In this document: one piece after another, positions 11,018-22,700 of the stretch
How positions within the stretch are numbered: the first letter of the stretch is position 1
Layout: every line of letters begins with the position of its first letter
NCBI GenBank assembly: GCA_032718475.1
Contig: JAUCBJ010002425.1
Location: 1-64,000, forward strand
DNA from: Nemertoderma westbladi
Lineage: Eukaryota > Xenacoelomorpha > Nemertodermatida > Nemertodermatidae
Reading direction: 5' to 3'
DNA: 64,000 bases
Translations under genes and position numbers: made by a program
The notes under the pieces: generated by a model
Told to the model about the DNA's origin: nothing
Seen by the model: the letters and a program-made list of their open reading frames with translations, nothing else
Databases searched by the model: none

Positions 11018-14000
11018 ATGGATGAACAGCAGGTCGCCACTGCATCCAATTACCCAAAACGGGTTAAACCACCCACATATTATGTAGCGATTGAAGAATA
11101 CGAAAAATCTAAGTCTCGTTTGGAGGATTTATTTGGTATTCTTGCCACTGAATTAAATAATTTTGAGGAAGTAAATTCACACGTTGCTAAACTGAAAGCA
11201 GCAAAACATGAATTAGACAATACTTATTGCAAGCTTATAGCTCATCTTAACAAACATGCTGTAACTCAGGAAAAGCTGCAAACAACCACAAATTATCAAA
11301 CCCAAATTAAAATTTATAGGGAGATAATTAAGGGTCTTTCTGACCAAAGGAAAAGTTTTGGAGCAGAATCAAGCATAGACACCCAGTCAATTGCTCAAAT
11401 TAGCATTGATAATCGATCATCTGTGTGTGAATTTAATACACCTCCAGCAAACACCTTGTTAGATACAGTTCCCCATCCCTCAGATGTAGAGATTGGGACA
11501 ATGTTCGATACAGTGCCCCATCCATCTAATGTTGAGATTGGGACAAACCCTATCACAGGAGTGGCTAACTTATTTGAATTTGATAGTTGCAGTGTCAATG
11601 AAGTAAATGCAAAGGGATCACACCCTAACCCTGAAGTTAACCATAGGATAAATCTCTACCTTGAGCAACAGCGAGAATTAAATAAACCAATATATGGCGA
11701 TTCAAATCAGCTTACAGGAATGCCTTTAAACCATAACCATAATGATAACAATAGTGTCAGTTCATGTGCAAACTATATACCATCCTTTATAAATAATAGC
11801 ATTCCTACTTATGCAAATGTTAACTTTAACGCCATTTCTAGTACTTCCCTTACAGTGGGGAGACACCCCTCAGCCCCTTTGTCTAGCCCAGTGTGCACTT
11901 CAATGTACAAAACCCCAATATTGCCTTTTGGAACAAGTTATATAAATCCAACCGGAGTATCGGCAGATAATAAAACAGTGACTTGGGGGTTATACACACA
12001 AGCAGAACCATTTATACCAGCAAAGGCCCAAGTTCCAGTTTCAATAGCTGGTTGTAGTGCAGCGCCATATCCGCCACCTGTTCCAAATTATACAAGTATG
12101 AATTCTAATAGTCCAGTAACTCCCTTCAATTATATTGACCACTCTTCTCAATATCTAATTCGTAAGGAATTATTAGAAAAATCGTCAGAGCCATTCAAGG
12201 GTGAACCATATAGATTCCGTACATGGGCAATGATCCTTGAAAATAGGCTAACTGGTATAGAATTATCTCCTCTGGACAAAATATCATTCTTGAAAAGTAA
12301 TACTATTGGAAAGCCATTAGAACTGATCAATAATTTGGTCGATGCCAGCAGTGCTGATCCTACTACAACACTCCAAACAATTTGGAAAGAGCTGGCGCTA
12401 AGATTTGGTTCTGGCCCTGAAATTGGAGCTGGGCTAAGGGCCAAATTAACAAACTTTCATCCAATAAAACGTGGAGATCCAGCTAGCAGGGTCCGTGACC
12501 TCGCTGACCTCTGCAGAGTAATAGAACTCAATGTTTATAGTATCCCAGAGTTGAGTGAATTCAATCTGGGTTCTGGACTTCGCGAAATAAGATCTAAGCT
12601 CCCAGACTGGATTGATAACAAATGGATAGACAAGGGAGGGTATTTTGAAGAAAATAAAGGCTACCACCCACCTTTTTCTTTCTTTTGCGATTTTTTATCA
12701 ACAATTGCGAGACATATTTGCAGTCCCCACTTTCAAAAGGTGAATTCTCCATTACCATATAAGAAGGATCATTTCTTAGGTCAAAAGGAACGCATAAATA
12801 AGCATGATATATACATACATGATAACAAACGTTCGCTGAAGTCTGAGAATAATAGATCACCAATTTCTTGTATACATTGTAACAAAACAGGTCATTCACT
12901 AATTGATTGCAAAGTCTTTGAGAGGCTATCGTATCCAGAAAGGAAACATTTAGCACAGCAAAGCAGGTTATGCTATCGTTGTCTCGGAGAACACCTTAGT
13001 ATTAACTGTAAAGGGTCAATGACATGCAGCAAGTGCAAAAAGAAAAATCATACCACGGCAATGCACAGAAATCCACCAGCAGCAACTGAGAACCAACGTG
13101 AGGGATCTAATAGAGTGAAGACTGATGAAAATGTGGACCAGACAGCATTATGCACTGCACTGTGTGGCTTGGGCGCCAGAAGCTGTGGTAAAACATTCCT
13201 CGTTAACATTAAAGCACCAAAGGTTTCAGAGAAAACAATGCGGGTATATGCTATTGTTGATGAGCAGTCTGACTCTTCTTACGTCGATCCTAAGGTGCTT
13301 TCCTTCCTTCGATTGCATTCCCCAATCTATGATTATACAGTATCTACCCTCAGTGGTCATCATTGCAAGGTTAGTGGTATGGTAGCAGAAGGGCTAACAA
13401 TAAATGGAGTTGGAATGTCCTCAGACTATGATCTCCCATGCTTATTTAGTAATGATTGGATTCCAGATACGAAAGGTGAAGTAGCCTCTCCTTCTTTGGT
13501 GGAATCTCTTCCTCAGATTAAACATTTATCTTTCAAATTTCAGCCATTGGATGAAGAAGCTGAAACTTTAATATTATTAGGTAGAAACTGTGGACCTTTG
13601 ATGCAAACAAAGACACATAACAGCACGGCTCCTATAGTTCATGAGACGCCTCTTGGATGGGCTTTAGTTGGTGAAACCTGTCCTATTGGCAAGATCAGTA
13701 AAAATAAAATAGTAAACAAAACCTTGGCAAAGTTTTGTTGTTCTGACCAACATCAATCATCATCATTCACCTTTGGAATGTCGAATCCTATTTTACTACC
13801 AGAAGATAAGGAAACCAAAAGCATTCGTAATGATGTGTTTGCTATGTTCAAAGATGATGATTGTGATGGTAAATCTATAGAAGACTATATATTTGATGAC
13901 AGAATATTGTCCAATTTAGAAGTTACTGCTGATGGCAGTATTCAGTTGCCACTACCATTTCGACAAGAAAATCCAAATCTCCCAAATAATCATGATCCCG

Positions 14001-17000
14001 TCTTTAAACGAACAAGTAATACGCTTAATAAAATCAAGACTGATCCTAATAAGCTTAATCAATGTTTGAAATCGATGGGCAAATGCATTAACAGCGGAAA
14101 GTTTGAAAAGGTTCCTAATGAACAGTTACATGGTATACCAGGAAAGGTATGGTACATTCCTGTATTTGCTGTTACACAACCGAAAAAAGATAAAGTTCGG
14201 GTAGTATTTGATAGCTCGGCTTCATATTTTGGCACAAGCCTGAATAAAGAACTACTAAAGGGGCCAGACCAAAATAATCAATTACGAGATGTGTTGATCC
14301 GGTTCAGGGAGGGTGAAATTGGTTTCACAGCTGATGTGGAATCGATGTTCCATTGTTTCAAGGTCACTCCACATCATAGAGATTTTATGAGATTCTTCTG
14401 GTTTGACCACAATGACCCTTCACAACCTATTGTTGCTTATAGAAGCACTGTACATATATTCGGTAATAGTCCAAGTCCCCCTATTGCCACAATTGGTCTC
14501 AGAAAGACTGTTGACCTTATGCCGGAAGAGACTCCTCCACCAGTAAAGGACTATATCAATGATCATTTTTATGTGGATGATGGTCTTGGGTCTGAAGACT
14601 CAACAAAATCAGCAATTGATACATTACAAGGCACCATAAATACACTTGGTAGGTTTAATATACATCTCCATAAATTGGCATGCAGTGATCCAAATGTTTT
14701 GAAAGCATTCCCTGTTTCTGAACATGTTGAGTTGAAATCATTTGAAAATGAGGCTAATCAGAAAACCCTTGGAGTTGCATGGAATGTGTTAAAATATATG
14801 TTTGTCATTTTAGTAGATATACCAGATCGACCCTTCACGAAGAGAGGGATTCTGTCCACAGTCAACTCTATATTTGACCCAATAGGGATTGCAAGCCCAG
14901 TTGTATTGGCTGGAAGACTTATTCAGCGGAAGGTGATTCCAAAAAAAGCTGATACCTCCAATGAACTAGAAGCTTGTGGCTGGGATGGTGAGCTTCCAGC
15001 ATTTTACAGACCTGAATGGGAGAGGTGGAAGAAAACACTTGAATCATTACCACTCCTATCCATTCCAAGGGGTTTTCGACCTATAGGTTTTGGACAAATA
15101 GTGAGACAAGAAATACATGCCTATTCCGACGCATCTGAAGATGCTATTGGATATGTGATATACCTGAGATCATTCAATGAAGATGATCAAATCTCTATCT
15201 CTTTTGTTTCAGGAAATGCCAAGGTAGCTCCACAGTCAGCCACTTCCATGCCTCGTTTAGAACTTTGTGCAGCTGTTGAACTGGTAATGGCTGTATGTTC
15301 AGTTATTTCTGCATTAAAGAAAAAACCATGCAATAGTTGGTACTATACCGATAGCCGAGTCGTTTTAGGGTATATAAACAACAATAGCAAGAGGTTCTCC
15401 AAATATGTCGAGCGTCGATCACATATAATACGAAACTCTAGCTTGCCTACACAATGGGAATATGTCCCCACTGGCGATAACCCTGCCGATAGAGCTACAC
15501 GACCCACTGATCCAAAGTCATTAACTGATCCGAAGAGTACATGGTTGACAGGCCCAAGAGTGTTGAAGTCTGCAAGGTATCCTACAAAAATTCCATATCC
15601 TTATACTGCTATAGACGTTGATGATTTACCAGAGTGCAAACCATTAATAGAGGTTGGTAAAGTATTGATTACACACAAACGCCAAGGAATTTTTGACAAT
15701 GTCTATAAACATTTCAGCGAATGGAAGACTGTGATCAATGTGGCCAAGTATGTACTAATGGCATGTAAACTAATGACTAAGAAAATAGCAGAAGGTAATA
15801 ACAATTCTCAAACCATCAGCGATAGTGATGCTGTCAATGCTCTAGTGCATGATGCACAATATCAGAGTTACCCAGAACTGATAAAACATTTATCAACTGG
15901 ATCAACTATAGCAGAATCCAGTAAAATTCTGGAGTTGTCCCCTTTTCTTAATGGCTCTAAGACATTACTGGTTGGAGGTAGGTTAAAGAACTCTGATGTC
16001 CCATTCGACTCCAGACACCCTTACCTCATACCTAAAGATCATCCAATAGCTGGAGTAATCGTGACATACTACCATACCAGAGTCTTTCACCAGGGCCGAC
16101 ATATTACTCATGGGATGATTCGTCAAAACGGTTTTCATATTGAAGATGGTAATAAACTTATAAGAGAAATAATAAAGAGTTGTATCATTTGTAAGAAACT
16201 TAGAGGGTCCTTTTGTGTGCAGAAGATGGCCAACCTCCCATTAGATCGAGTCTCTCGTGTTGCTCCCTTCACCAATACTGGCATCGATGTTTTTGGGCCA
16301 TGGAAGGTTGCAAATGGGCGCACTACTCGAAGTAACACAGGTATCAGAAAGATATGGGCGCTTCTCTTAACTTGCCTAGTATCACGGGCAGTTCATGTTG
16401 AGCTCCTTCCAGCTTTAGACACAACAGCATTTAAGAATGCCTTTCATAGGTTCCTAGCCATCAGGGGAGCTTGTGTCCTCCTCCGTAGTGATCAAGGCTC
16501 CAATTTCATTGGTGCTCACAACCAAGATGACAATGAAGTTGATATCGATGCAGTTATAAAAGATCTCAACTCAATTGGTATTGATTGGAATTTCAACCCT
16601 CCACACTCCAGCCATTTTGGTGGAGTTTGGGAGCGCAAGATTGGTTGCATAAGGCGTGTCCTTGACGCCACAATCTTACTCTCTGAACCACGATTATTGA
16701 CATACGATGAGCTACATACTGTAATTGTTGAAAGCGCTGCAGTAGTAAACTCTACCCCATTATGGGAAGTTTCTTCCAGTCCAGATGACCCCCAACCATT
16801 GTCTCCCAATATGATATTGACTTTGAAGGATGATTCCATCTCTACAACTTGTTTCTCCGATCAAGATCAGCTGGCCTATGGGAAATATCGTTGGAGACGA
16901 GTACAGTATCTGGTTGATCAATTCTGGATAAGGTGGCGCAATGACTACCTTCAACTGTTACAGAGACGGATGAAGTGGAAAAATCCAAAACGTTCAATTA

Positions 17001-17272
17001 TGATTGGAGATATTGTTCTGATCCGAGACAAAACGAAACATAGAAATAACTGGCCAACCGGGAGAGTGACTGCCGTGAAGAAAGGTGATGATAACCTGGT
17101 TCGCTCTGCAACTATTGCAGTACCCAAATCAACTGCTAAGGGTGAAATAAAGAAACCATGCTATGATCGTCCTATACATGAGTTGGTTCTCCTCATCCCA
17201 CATGATCCCGAGGTTTCCCCAGCGGCGGCATATAATAATGGATCTAATGATTTCAACACTGGTTGCATATAG
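11018..17272 (+). CDS. BEL/Pao Gag-Pol polyprotein, 2084 residues
   Basis: Single uninterrupted ORF in the expected order. An N-terminal helical region is followed by a Pao-type Gag core at about residues 390-600. Cys/His knuckles follow at about 617-631 (CIHCNKTGHSLIDC), 651-663 and 669-682. An aspartic protease motif AIVDEQSDSS lies near 745; here the usual DTG/DSG is DEQS, a variant I recall from other BEL/Pao proteins. Reverse transcriptase has YVDD near 1184. RNase H has YSDASEDAIG near 1368 and YTDSR near 1442. The integrase has an H/C zinc-binding region (about 1684-1730), GIDVFGPW near 1755, RSDQGSNF near 1822 and WERKIG near 1870, giving a D,D,E triad. A basic C-terminal domain follows. 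All catalytic motifs are intact, so the protein could be active, although the 5' LTR of this copy is broken. Confidence 0.97.
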   Translation: MDEQQVATASNYPKRVKPPTYYVAIEEYEKSKSRLEDLFGILATELNNFEEVNSHVAKLKAAKHELDNTYCKLIAHLNKHAVTQEKLQTTTNYQTQIKIYREIIKGLSDQRKSFGAESSIDTQSIAQISIDNRSSVCEFNTPPANTLLDTVPHPSDVEIGTMFDTVPHPSNVEIGTNPITGVANLFEFDSCSVNEVNAKGSHPNPEVNHRINLYLEQQRELNKPIYGDSNQLTGMPLNHNHNDNNSVSSCANYIPSFINNSIPTYANVNFNAISSTSLTVGRHPSAPLSSPVCTSMYKTPILPFGTSYINPTGVSADNKTVTWGLYTQAEPFIPAKAQVPVSIAGCSAAPYPPPVPNYTSMNSNSPVTPFNYIDHSSQYLIRKELLEKSSEPFKGEPYRFRTWAMILENRLTGIELSPLDKISFLKSNTIGKPLELINNLVDASSADPTTTLQTIWKELALRFGSGPEIGAGLRAKLTNFHPIKRGDPASRVRDLADLCRVIELNVYSIPELSEFNLGSGLREIRSKLPDWIDNKWIDKGGYFEENKGYHPPFSFFCDFLSTIARHICSPHFQKVNSPLPYKKDHFLGQKERINKHDIYIHDNKRSLKSENNRSPISCIHCNKTGHSLIDCKVFERLSYPERKHLAQQSRLCYRCLGEHLSINCKGSMTCSKCKKKNHTTAMHRNPPAATENQREGSNRVKTDENVDQTALCTALCGLGARSCGKTFLVNIKAPKVSEKTMRVYAIVDEQSDSSYVDPKVLSFLRLHSPIYDYTVSTLSGHHCKVSGMVAEGLTINGVGMSSDYDLPCLFSNDWIPDTKGEVASPSLVESLPQIKHLSFKFQPLDEEAETLILLGRNCGPLMQTKTHNSTAPIVHETPLGWALVGETCPIGKISKNKIVNKTLAKFCCSDQHQSSSFTFGMSNPILLPEDKETKSIRNDVFAMFKDDDCDGKSIEDYIFDDRILSNLEVTADGSIQLPLPFRQENPNLPNNHDPVFKRTSNTLNKIKTDPNKLNQCLKSMGKCINSGKFEKVPNEQLHGIPGKVWYIPVFAVTQPKKDKVRVVFDSSASYFGTSLNKELLKGPDQNNQLRDVLIRFREGEIGFTADVESMFHCFKVTPHHRDFMRFFWFDHNDPSQPIVAYRSTVHIFGNSPSPPIATIGLRKTVDLMPEETPPPVKDYINDHFYVDDGLGSEDSTKSAIDTLQGTINTLGRFNIHLHKLACSDPNVLKAFPVSEHVELKSFENEANQKTLGVAWNVLKYMFVILVDIPDRPFTKRGILSTVNSIFDPIGIASPVVLAGRLIQRKVIPKKADTSNELEACGWDGELPAFYRPEWERWKKTLESLPLLSIPRGFRPIGFGQIVRQEIHAYSDASEDAIGYVIYLRSFNEDDQISISFVSGNAKVAPQSATSMPRLELCAAVELVMAVCSVISALKKKPCNSWYYTDSRVVLGYINNNSKRFSKYVERRSHIIRNSSLPTQWEYVPTGDNPADRATRPTDPKSLTDPKSTWLTGPRVLKSARYPTKIPYPYTAIDVDDLPECKPLIEVGKVLITHKRQGIFDNVYKHFSEWKTVINVAKYVLMACKLMTKKIAEGNNNSQTISDSDAVNALVHDAQYQSYPELIKHLSTGSTIAESSKILELSPFLNGSKTLLVGGRLKNSDVPFDSRHPYLIPKDHPIAGVIVTYYHTRVFHQGRHITHGMIRQNGFHIEDGNKLIREIIKSCIICKKLRGSFCVQKMANLPLDRVSRVAPFTNTGIDVFGPWKVANGRTTRSNTGIRKIWALLLTCLVSRAVHVELLPALDTTAFKNAFHRFLAIRGACVLLRSDQGSNFIGAHNQDDNEVDIDAVIKDLNSIGIDWNFNPPHSSHFGGVWERKIGCIRRVLDATILLSEPRLLTYDELHTVIVESAAVVNSTPLWEVSSSPDDPQPLSPNMILTLKDDSISTTCFSDQDQLAYGKYRWRRVQYLVDQFWIRWRNDYLQLLQRRMKWKNPKRSIMIGDIVLIRDKTKHRNNWPTGRVTAVKKGDDNLVRSATIAVPKSTAKGEIKKPCYDRPIHELVLLIPHDPEVSPAAAYNNGSNDFNTGCI

Positions 17273-17290
17273 ACTTGAAATTATGGAAGC

Positions 17291-17310
17291 GGCAGATGCC
17301 GAGTGGGGAG
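17291..17310 (+). other. Polypurine tract of the BEL element
   Basis: GGCAGATGCCGAGTGGGGAG lies directly before the 3' LTR start. Its purine-rich end (GAGTGGGGAG) fits the plus-strand primer of an LTR retrotransposon. Confidence 0.7.
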
Positions 17311-17763
17311 TGTTATGGACATAAGTTATATATATTAATGGACATAAGCTATATTAACGGACATAAACGTTATACAGATAAATGCCATACTACAGTAACA
17401 TAATGACTTCAGACTTGTCTTAATGTACCGGTACAGTACTAACATCAATAGCATGTAGCTAGCTTACTGCTTATTAATGCAGCACTTAGGACTACAGGAT
17501 TATTTGTCATAATGTACATACTGACTACTTAGGATTGTCTGTCATAATGTACACAGGACGCTGTGAACCAGTGGCCTAACTTTACAAGTTTTTTACCAGC
17601 TTATTATACGATGTTAATGTAACGAAGGAATTAAATGTAAATGTTATCGGAAGTTAGCAAACTCGGTCATGTTTTTCCTACGGTGTATGTTATTGTGTAA
17701 TGGCTGCGTTATACGCCTGAAATACCAGCTGACTATAGTAATAGGGCTGCGTTGCTCAGGACA
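17311..17763 (+). repeat. 3' LTR of the BEL element, uninterrupted
   Basis: 453 bp, starting TGTTATGGACAT and ending GCTCAGGACA, followed by the GAAGT duplication. It matches the two 5' LTR pieces base for base apart from one T in a run. Confidence 0.96.
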
Positions 17764-17808
17764 GAAGTTGTTGTATATTATACCCTGTATTGAGCCATAA
17801 TAAAGCTT

Positions 17809-19370
17809 GTGGGGCGAGCGACGAAAGTAAGCGAGCTTAGCATACCGGTACCACTAACTCAATCGGTGTGTCTGTCGTTCTGTCGTGTCCAACATTAAAC
17901 GTTAATAACTCAGCCAAATCTCGATGAAATCTATCCAAACTTGGTACACATGTTGTTTGGCAAAAGTTTATAAATTTTCCAAGTTGAATTTGCGTGTGGC
18001 CTTCGAGAAGCTAAGATAATAGCAGTTCGTTAATTAAATTAAAATTAATGAAGTTGGTAAGGGTAAAAACAGAATTTCTTACATTATGTTAACATAACAG
18101 CGTTCTGGTGAATTACTCGTAACGCTGTAAAGTACTACTTTGCAGCGTTGCGGCCTATAGGACGGATCGCTGCAAAGTAACAACTTAAATTACCGTATTC
18201 CAGAATTTATTATTTCCATTTATATTAATGTATGCAAAGTGCGTGCGTCCAGTTTGCAGTGTTTCTACTGTATGTAAATAATTGTTTAACGTGTAAGACT
18301 GTATTCCATACGTCCTATAGAAGACATTTTAGAGAAAACGAGCAAAGAAAATATGGCGTCTGACAGTGTTCAGTAAAACTGAACGGTCACAGACGGTGAC
18401 TCAGTTTGCTTCAGTCGACGATGGTCAAAGATTTATCAAATCCAAGCTGGAGATAACTTATTTCCAATAACTTTAATTAGATATAAATGTATAATTAATA
18501 CTGTGTACCTGTTAATAAATTTCACTTATATTCGATATAGTACATGATTAAAATGTATTAATGAGCATCCATAAAATCCTTTCTTCACATACCGAACGCT
18601 GATAAGTTGACATAATGTAACAAAATTACATACATCATTGCTTGCAAAGGTCACTTTTCAGCGTTAAAGACCCTTGTTTATTTATGTAAACCTCCCTCGC
18701 TGCGCTCGCTCAGTACATAAATAAATTCGGGTCATACATAACGCTGCAAAGTGCTACTTTGCATACAATGATGTAAATAGTTATTTCAACATGACTTTTA
18801 ATGGAAATTAATTCTTTTATAGTACTTTTATACTTAAAAATTATACAGCTGTAATCCCCATACCCAATTCCATTAAGAGTTTTTAATTAGTTCAAGTGAT
18901 TTGCTTTAAGAAATGTGTTTTTAATGGATCTAAACGTAATTAAGTTAAAATGCATTCCATCACTCTATTCTTCCAGCTCCGTCATTCCTTGGCATTCTTA
19001 ATATTGCCTATTAGATGGGAACCCAGTATCACTACTATCTGCATAAGGTAAGTTTTAATAATTTTTACAAATTGGGTTGCCTCCGCACATAAAAATATAT
19101 TACTTTTAAAACACAAATTTCCTGTTAATACCTCTGCCTTTCATTAATCCTATGTGCTCCTTTGGGTTGGGGTGGTGAAGGTTAAAAGGGCGGTTGAAGC
19201 AAGGGGGGAAATTTCCTCTTTTCTTTGATTTATTCTTATTGGCGGTTTGGTTAAATATCTTAATTACTTATTTAAATTTCTTAAGTACCGACTTTGAGAT
19301 AGCATTGCTCAATATTAATCTGTATCCGATATCTGAACCTCGTCCTGCGCGAAGGCCCCACGAACGTGTT
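17809..19370 (+). mobile_element. GTGGGGC-end family, copy 2
   Basis: Begins GTGGGGCGAGCGACGAAAG about 40 bp after the BEL target duplication and ends GCGCGAAGGCCCCACGAACG (19347-19366), the same two ends as the insert at 7685-10159. Shared left-end sequence includes the GTTCTGTC stretch, AACGTTAATAACTC and TATCCAAACTTGGTACACATG. The middle is largely different, and GCGTTxxGGT-type motifs and CTGCAAAGT repeats appear near 18130-18180 and 18740-18770. No coding capacity. It is more diverged than copy 1. Confidence 0.75.
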
Positions 19371-19393
19371 TAAAATGTAGACAATTTCCTCAC

Positions 19394-19484
19394 CAGTATT
19401 ACCATCCCCATCCCCATCACCATCACCACCCCCACCCCCATCCCCATCCCCACCCACATCCCCATCCCCATCACCCCATCGTTT
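19394..19484. repeat. CCATCCC/CCATCA low-complexity tract
   Basis: Imperfect short tandem repeats of CCCCATCC, CACCATCA and CCCACC types downstream of the RFX stop codon. The rest of 19371-19773 shows no feature and includes the probable RFX 3' UTR. Confidence 0.7.
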
Positions 19485-19773
19485 AATTTATATCACTTGT
19501 TGATTGAGAAACAAAATCATGATGTCGTAAAGTTATCAAGATATTTAATGATCAATCCTCTCAATAATTAACGCTTTAGTCTCTAATTAATTCCAAATAA
19601 ATTACAACACTAAACACTACATTTATAATAAATTAGCTAATAAGCCTACTTACAGTATACATAGGCCTACATTAGTTATATCGCTTATATTAGGCCTAGG
19701 CCTACATGGTACGCGTGCAATATTAAATAAACTATGATGTCAAAAATATGTTAGAGATGTTGTTGGTCTTTGT

Positions 19774-22700
19774 TTATTGTTGCTTTGGCAATGTGTTGTT
19801 ATTCTTGATGTCATTTGTAGGGGATGTCTTAGCTTGTTTCTCTGGCAACCCATACATGGATTCCGTCTGATCCGCTAAGGGGCGTTTGTAGTACTGTTCC
19901 TCGAAGTTGTTGTTGACGCTGTACATGAGACCGTAGAAGCTGGAATAAGATTGATTGGTAGGGTTGGCTGGTTGGGTGTGGTAAGCCGAGTAGTATACCT
20001 GCGACTGGTTGTGGCCCGTAGTATCACTGCAATGTAAATTAAAAGGTTGTTGAAAATTTGCAAATCAAGTAACTATTCCCGGTAAAAACTTAACGCAAAG
20101 TTTGCCTTGTGTATATGTGAATAATGTTACATCATACTGTATATGATTACAATAATATTAATAATAATATCCATTATTCACATAAAGTAAAATTTGGCGA
20201 AGTTTATGTTTTAAATTACCATTGATCATAGCTAACTATAGCTACGAGTACCTTGAATCAATGACATGAAAATGGTCATGGCTGACCATTTTGGATAAGG
20301 GTAATATTGGTTGACGTATTTTTCAGGTCGCGGTTGGCTGACTGCCTCTCCTCCAAATACATCTCACAAGATCAATATGTGCAATACATTGTTGTTATGG
20401 TAACACAAAAATACATTCAAACGTACATTAATTTTAAGTATCAATTTATTATTTAATAAATAGTTTTATACTAAGCAACTACTGTTACTGTAGTAGATTT
20501 AAGAGACTACTCAAATTTCAATGCATCGTCCACTCACGGTAACATGTCGCCGCCATATCGGTCAACTGCAATGCAAGCATGTTAAAAATTACTCCTTTTT
20601 GTATCTATTCCGTGAAAAATGTCTCTGGATCACCCCAGTGCCAGAATGATGAACCACGTTCCAAGGTTCGAGGATGTCAACAGTTACTCCGTCCGCCAAT
20701 CATTCAAACAACCTTTCCGGCCGAATTCCCGCCCCAACAGAATGACGCATGTCATCCGACATCCCAAAGACTACCTCCGCAAACCCACATATTGTCGCAA
20801 CAAACCCACTCAGAAATTCAATAACCCTCTGTGGTACCTTGGATACGCCGGAAAAACAATGGCAAAACCCACGGCGCGATCTACCGACGTGGTTCTCTCT
20901 GAAATACTCGGGGCGGATCGCAATAAACACAAATACTCGGATGCTTGGAAGCTGTTAGGAGAAAAGAGACCCCGCAACCGTCATTATAAGAGATCGCCGC
21001 GTCCACAGTGGACTGGATTCCAGGAAAACATAAATCCCAAACGAGAAGCTACGAAACGGCCTCCCGAACTGCCCCATATTTGTTCCCCGAAAGTTAAATA
21101 TCGTAGGTACAATACGGGGTTGCCAGTGGCTGTACGAAACTATACAACGGATGGATTCGAGAGCGCCCCGACGTGGATGTGTATGGAACCCGCTGAGAAG
21201 GCGGGGGATAATGTGTCGCAATGGCAGAAAACCAGAACTCGTATTCATTTTACGAAGCCATTCGACCCAATTGAAGAACTTTAGATCACAGATTTGCATT
21301 TACATTTATATTACTCTCAGTTTGAATTCTCATTTCAAGTCAATCTTAATGACTTGTAGCCCATTATATTAATACTAAAGTAACTGTAATTATTTTAGTC
21401 TGCAGTAATCCTATCACCAAATTATACGTTCGGTACATTTACTATAATTTCTGTTTCGTCTTATAATTCTGACTGAAATTAACGAAAAAAACAAATAATC
21501 ACCATATTTTTGTGATCTGCAGTTCTATATTTTACGCTGTACGTACATTTGTCAGGCAGGATACATCCGTATACAGTATAGTTTTACTTATTCAAGGGGA
21601 CAGTACCAAACTGTATATATAATTAATGGCCTATTTTATTTCTGTTTGATATTATAAATATTATATTGCTACAGTATGACTCACCCAGGAGTACCCGTTT
21701 GTCTCATCTGCCTGTTCACACCTTGGTCTGGCGTCGCCACTGCTGAACCCCCTTGTTGCATCACGTAATTGAAGTAAGCGCTTTGGTACCCTAGAAAAAA
21801 TATTTATTCATTTACATTCCAATTATAATTATACTTGTGGGGCGAGCCACGAAATTAAAGAGCTTAGCATAAGGGTAGGCCTACCAAATACTATCTCAAC
21901 CTCGTCACTGTCTGACGGTCGGTCGGTGTGTCTGTAGGTCTAATCTTTGAAAGCTGATTTATCAGGAACTCTCCTCTTTCTTAAACTAAAACTTGGTTTA
22001 GAAAGTTTACATACAGACAGACTTCTACAGTTCGTCTGTCGGCCGCTAGGGGGCTAACATTCCTTTAGTTGTATTCCGTTCAAGCTGAAACGTGGCATAT
22101 ACAGTACTACTGCTGCTCTAAACTCTAAATAATCGCATCTTACATTTCCGATGAATTCTATGTGACTTCCAAATCCTGGAAAGCCTATTCAAGGCTACCC
22201 ATGCCTTTCCCTTACGTATTCGAAGGTCCTCACCTGACTTCCGGATCCATGATCCCAGGTAACAGAAGTCGTCCACATGCTCAAGCATACCATCCTTTGA
22301 GCTTATGCTCATCCGGTCAGAGACTTGGTGACTTGGTTAACTGTCAAATCTTTGGTCTTTTTGGAGTTAATAAAAAGACCAAAACTGGAAGCAGCCTGTT
22401 CTAATAAGCTGAGGAGCCGTTGGGCTCCCTCTAGTGATTCTGAGAGTACTCCTAAGTCATGAAGCAAAGTCTAGATCAGTTCGGTAATTGGCGGGATTTC
22501 CTCGACTTCTGGAGCCAGTAGGTGGAGTTACCATCGCCTTATCATCATTGTGATGATCTAAGGACATGCGTAGAATATAGTCAACCACAATTATGAACAA
22601 GAATGGCGCAAGTGTGTCTCCCTGGATGACTCTCCATAACACTTCAAATGGTTCTGTGTCACCGTCAACAGTAGACACAAATGTTGCCGACATTTGAACT

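Larger units (their letters stand above)
7299..17768 (+). mobile_element. BEL/Pao LTR retrotransposon with 5-bp target duplication
   Basis: Complete element: a 5-bp duplication GAAGT at 7299-7303 and 17764-17768, LTRs at 7304-10232 (interrupted) and 17311-17763, a putative primer-binding site, one gag-pol ORF (11018-17272), a purine-rich tract and no env. The LTRs start TGTTATGG and end GGACA. Leaving aside an insert in the 5' copy, I find only a one-T length difference (in a T run near 7590) between them, so insertion was recent. A single intact ORF and the 5-bp duplication fit the BEL/Pao superfamily. The insert in the 5' LTR probably disables the normal promoter of this copy. Confidence 0.96.

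Noticed and set aside
12594-16954. Minus-strand ORFs of 64-120 codons across the BEL polyprotein
   Set aside because: Shadows of the gag-pol reading frame with no independent features.
17273-17310. An env gene in the BEL element
   Set aside because: Only 38 nt separate the pol stop from the 3' LTR, so there is no room for one.
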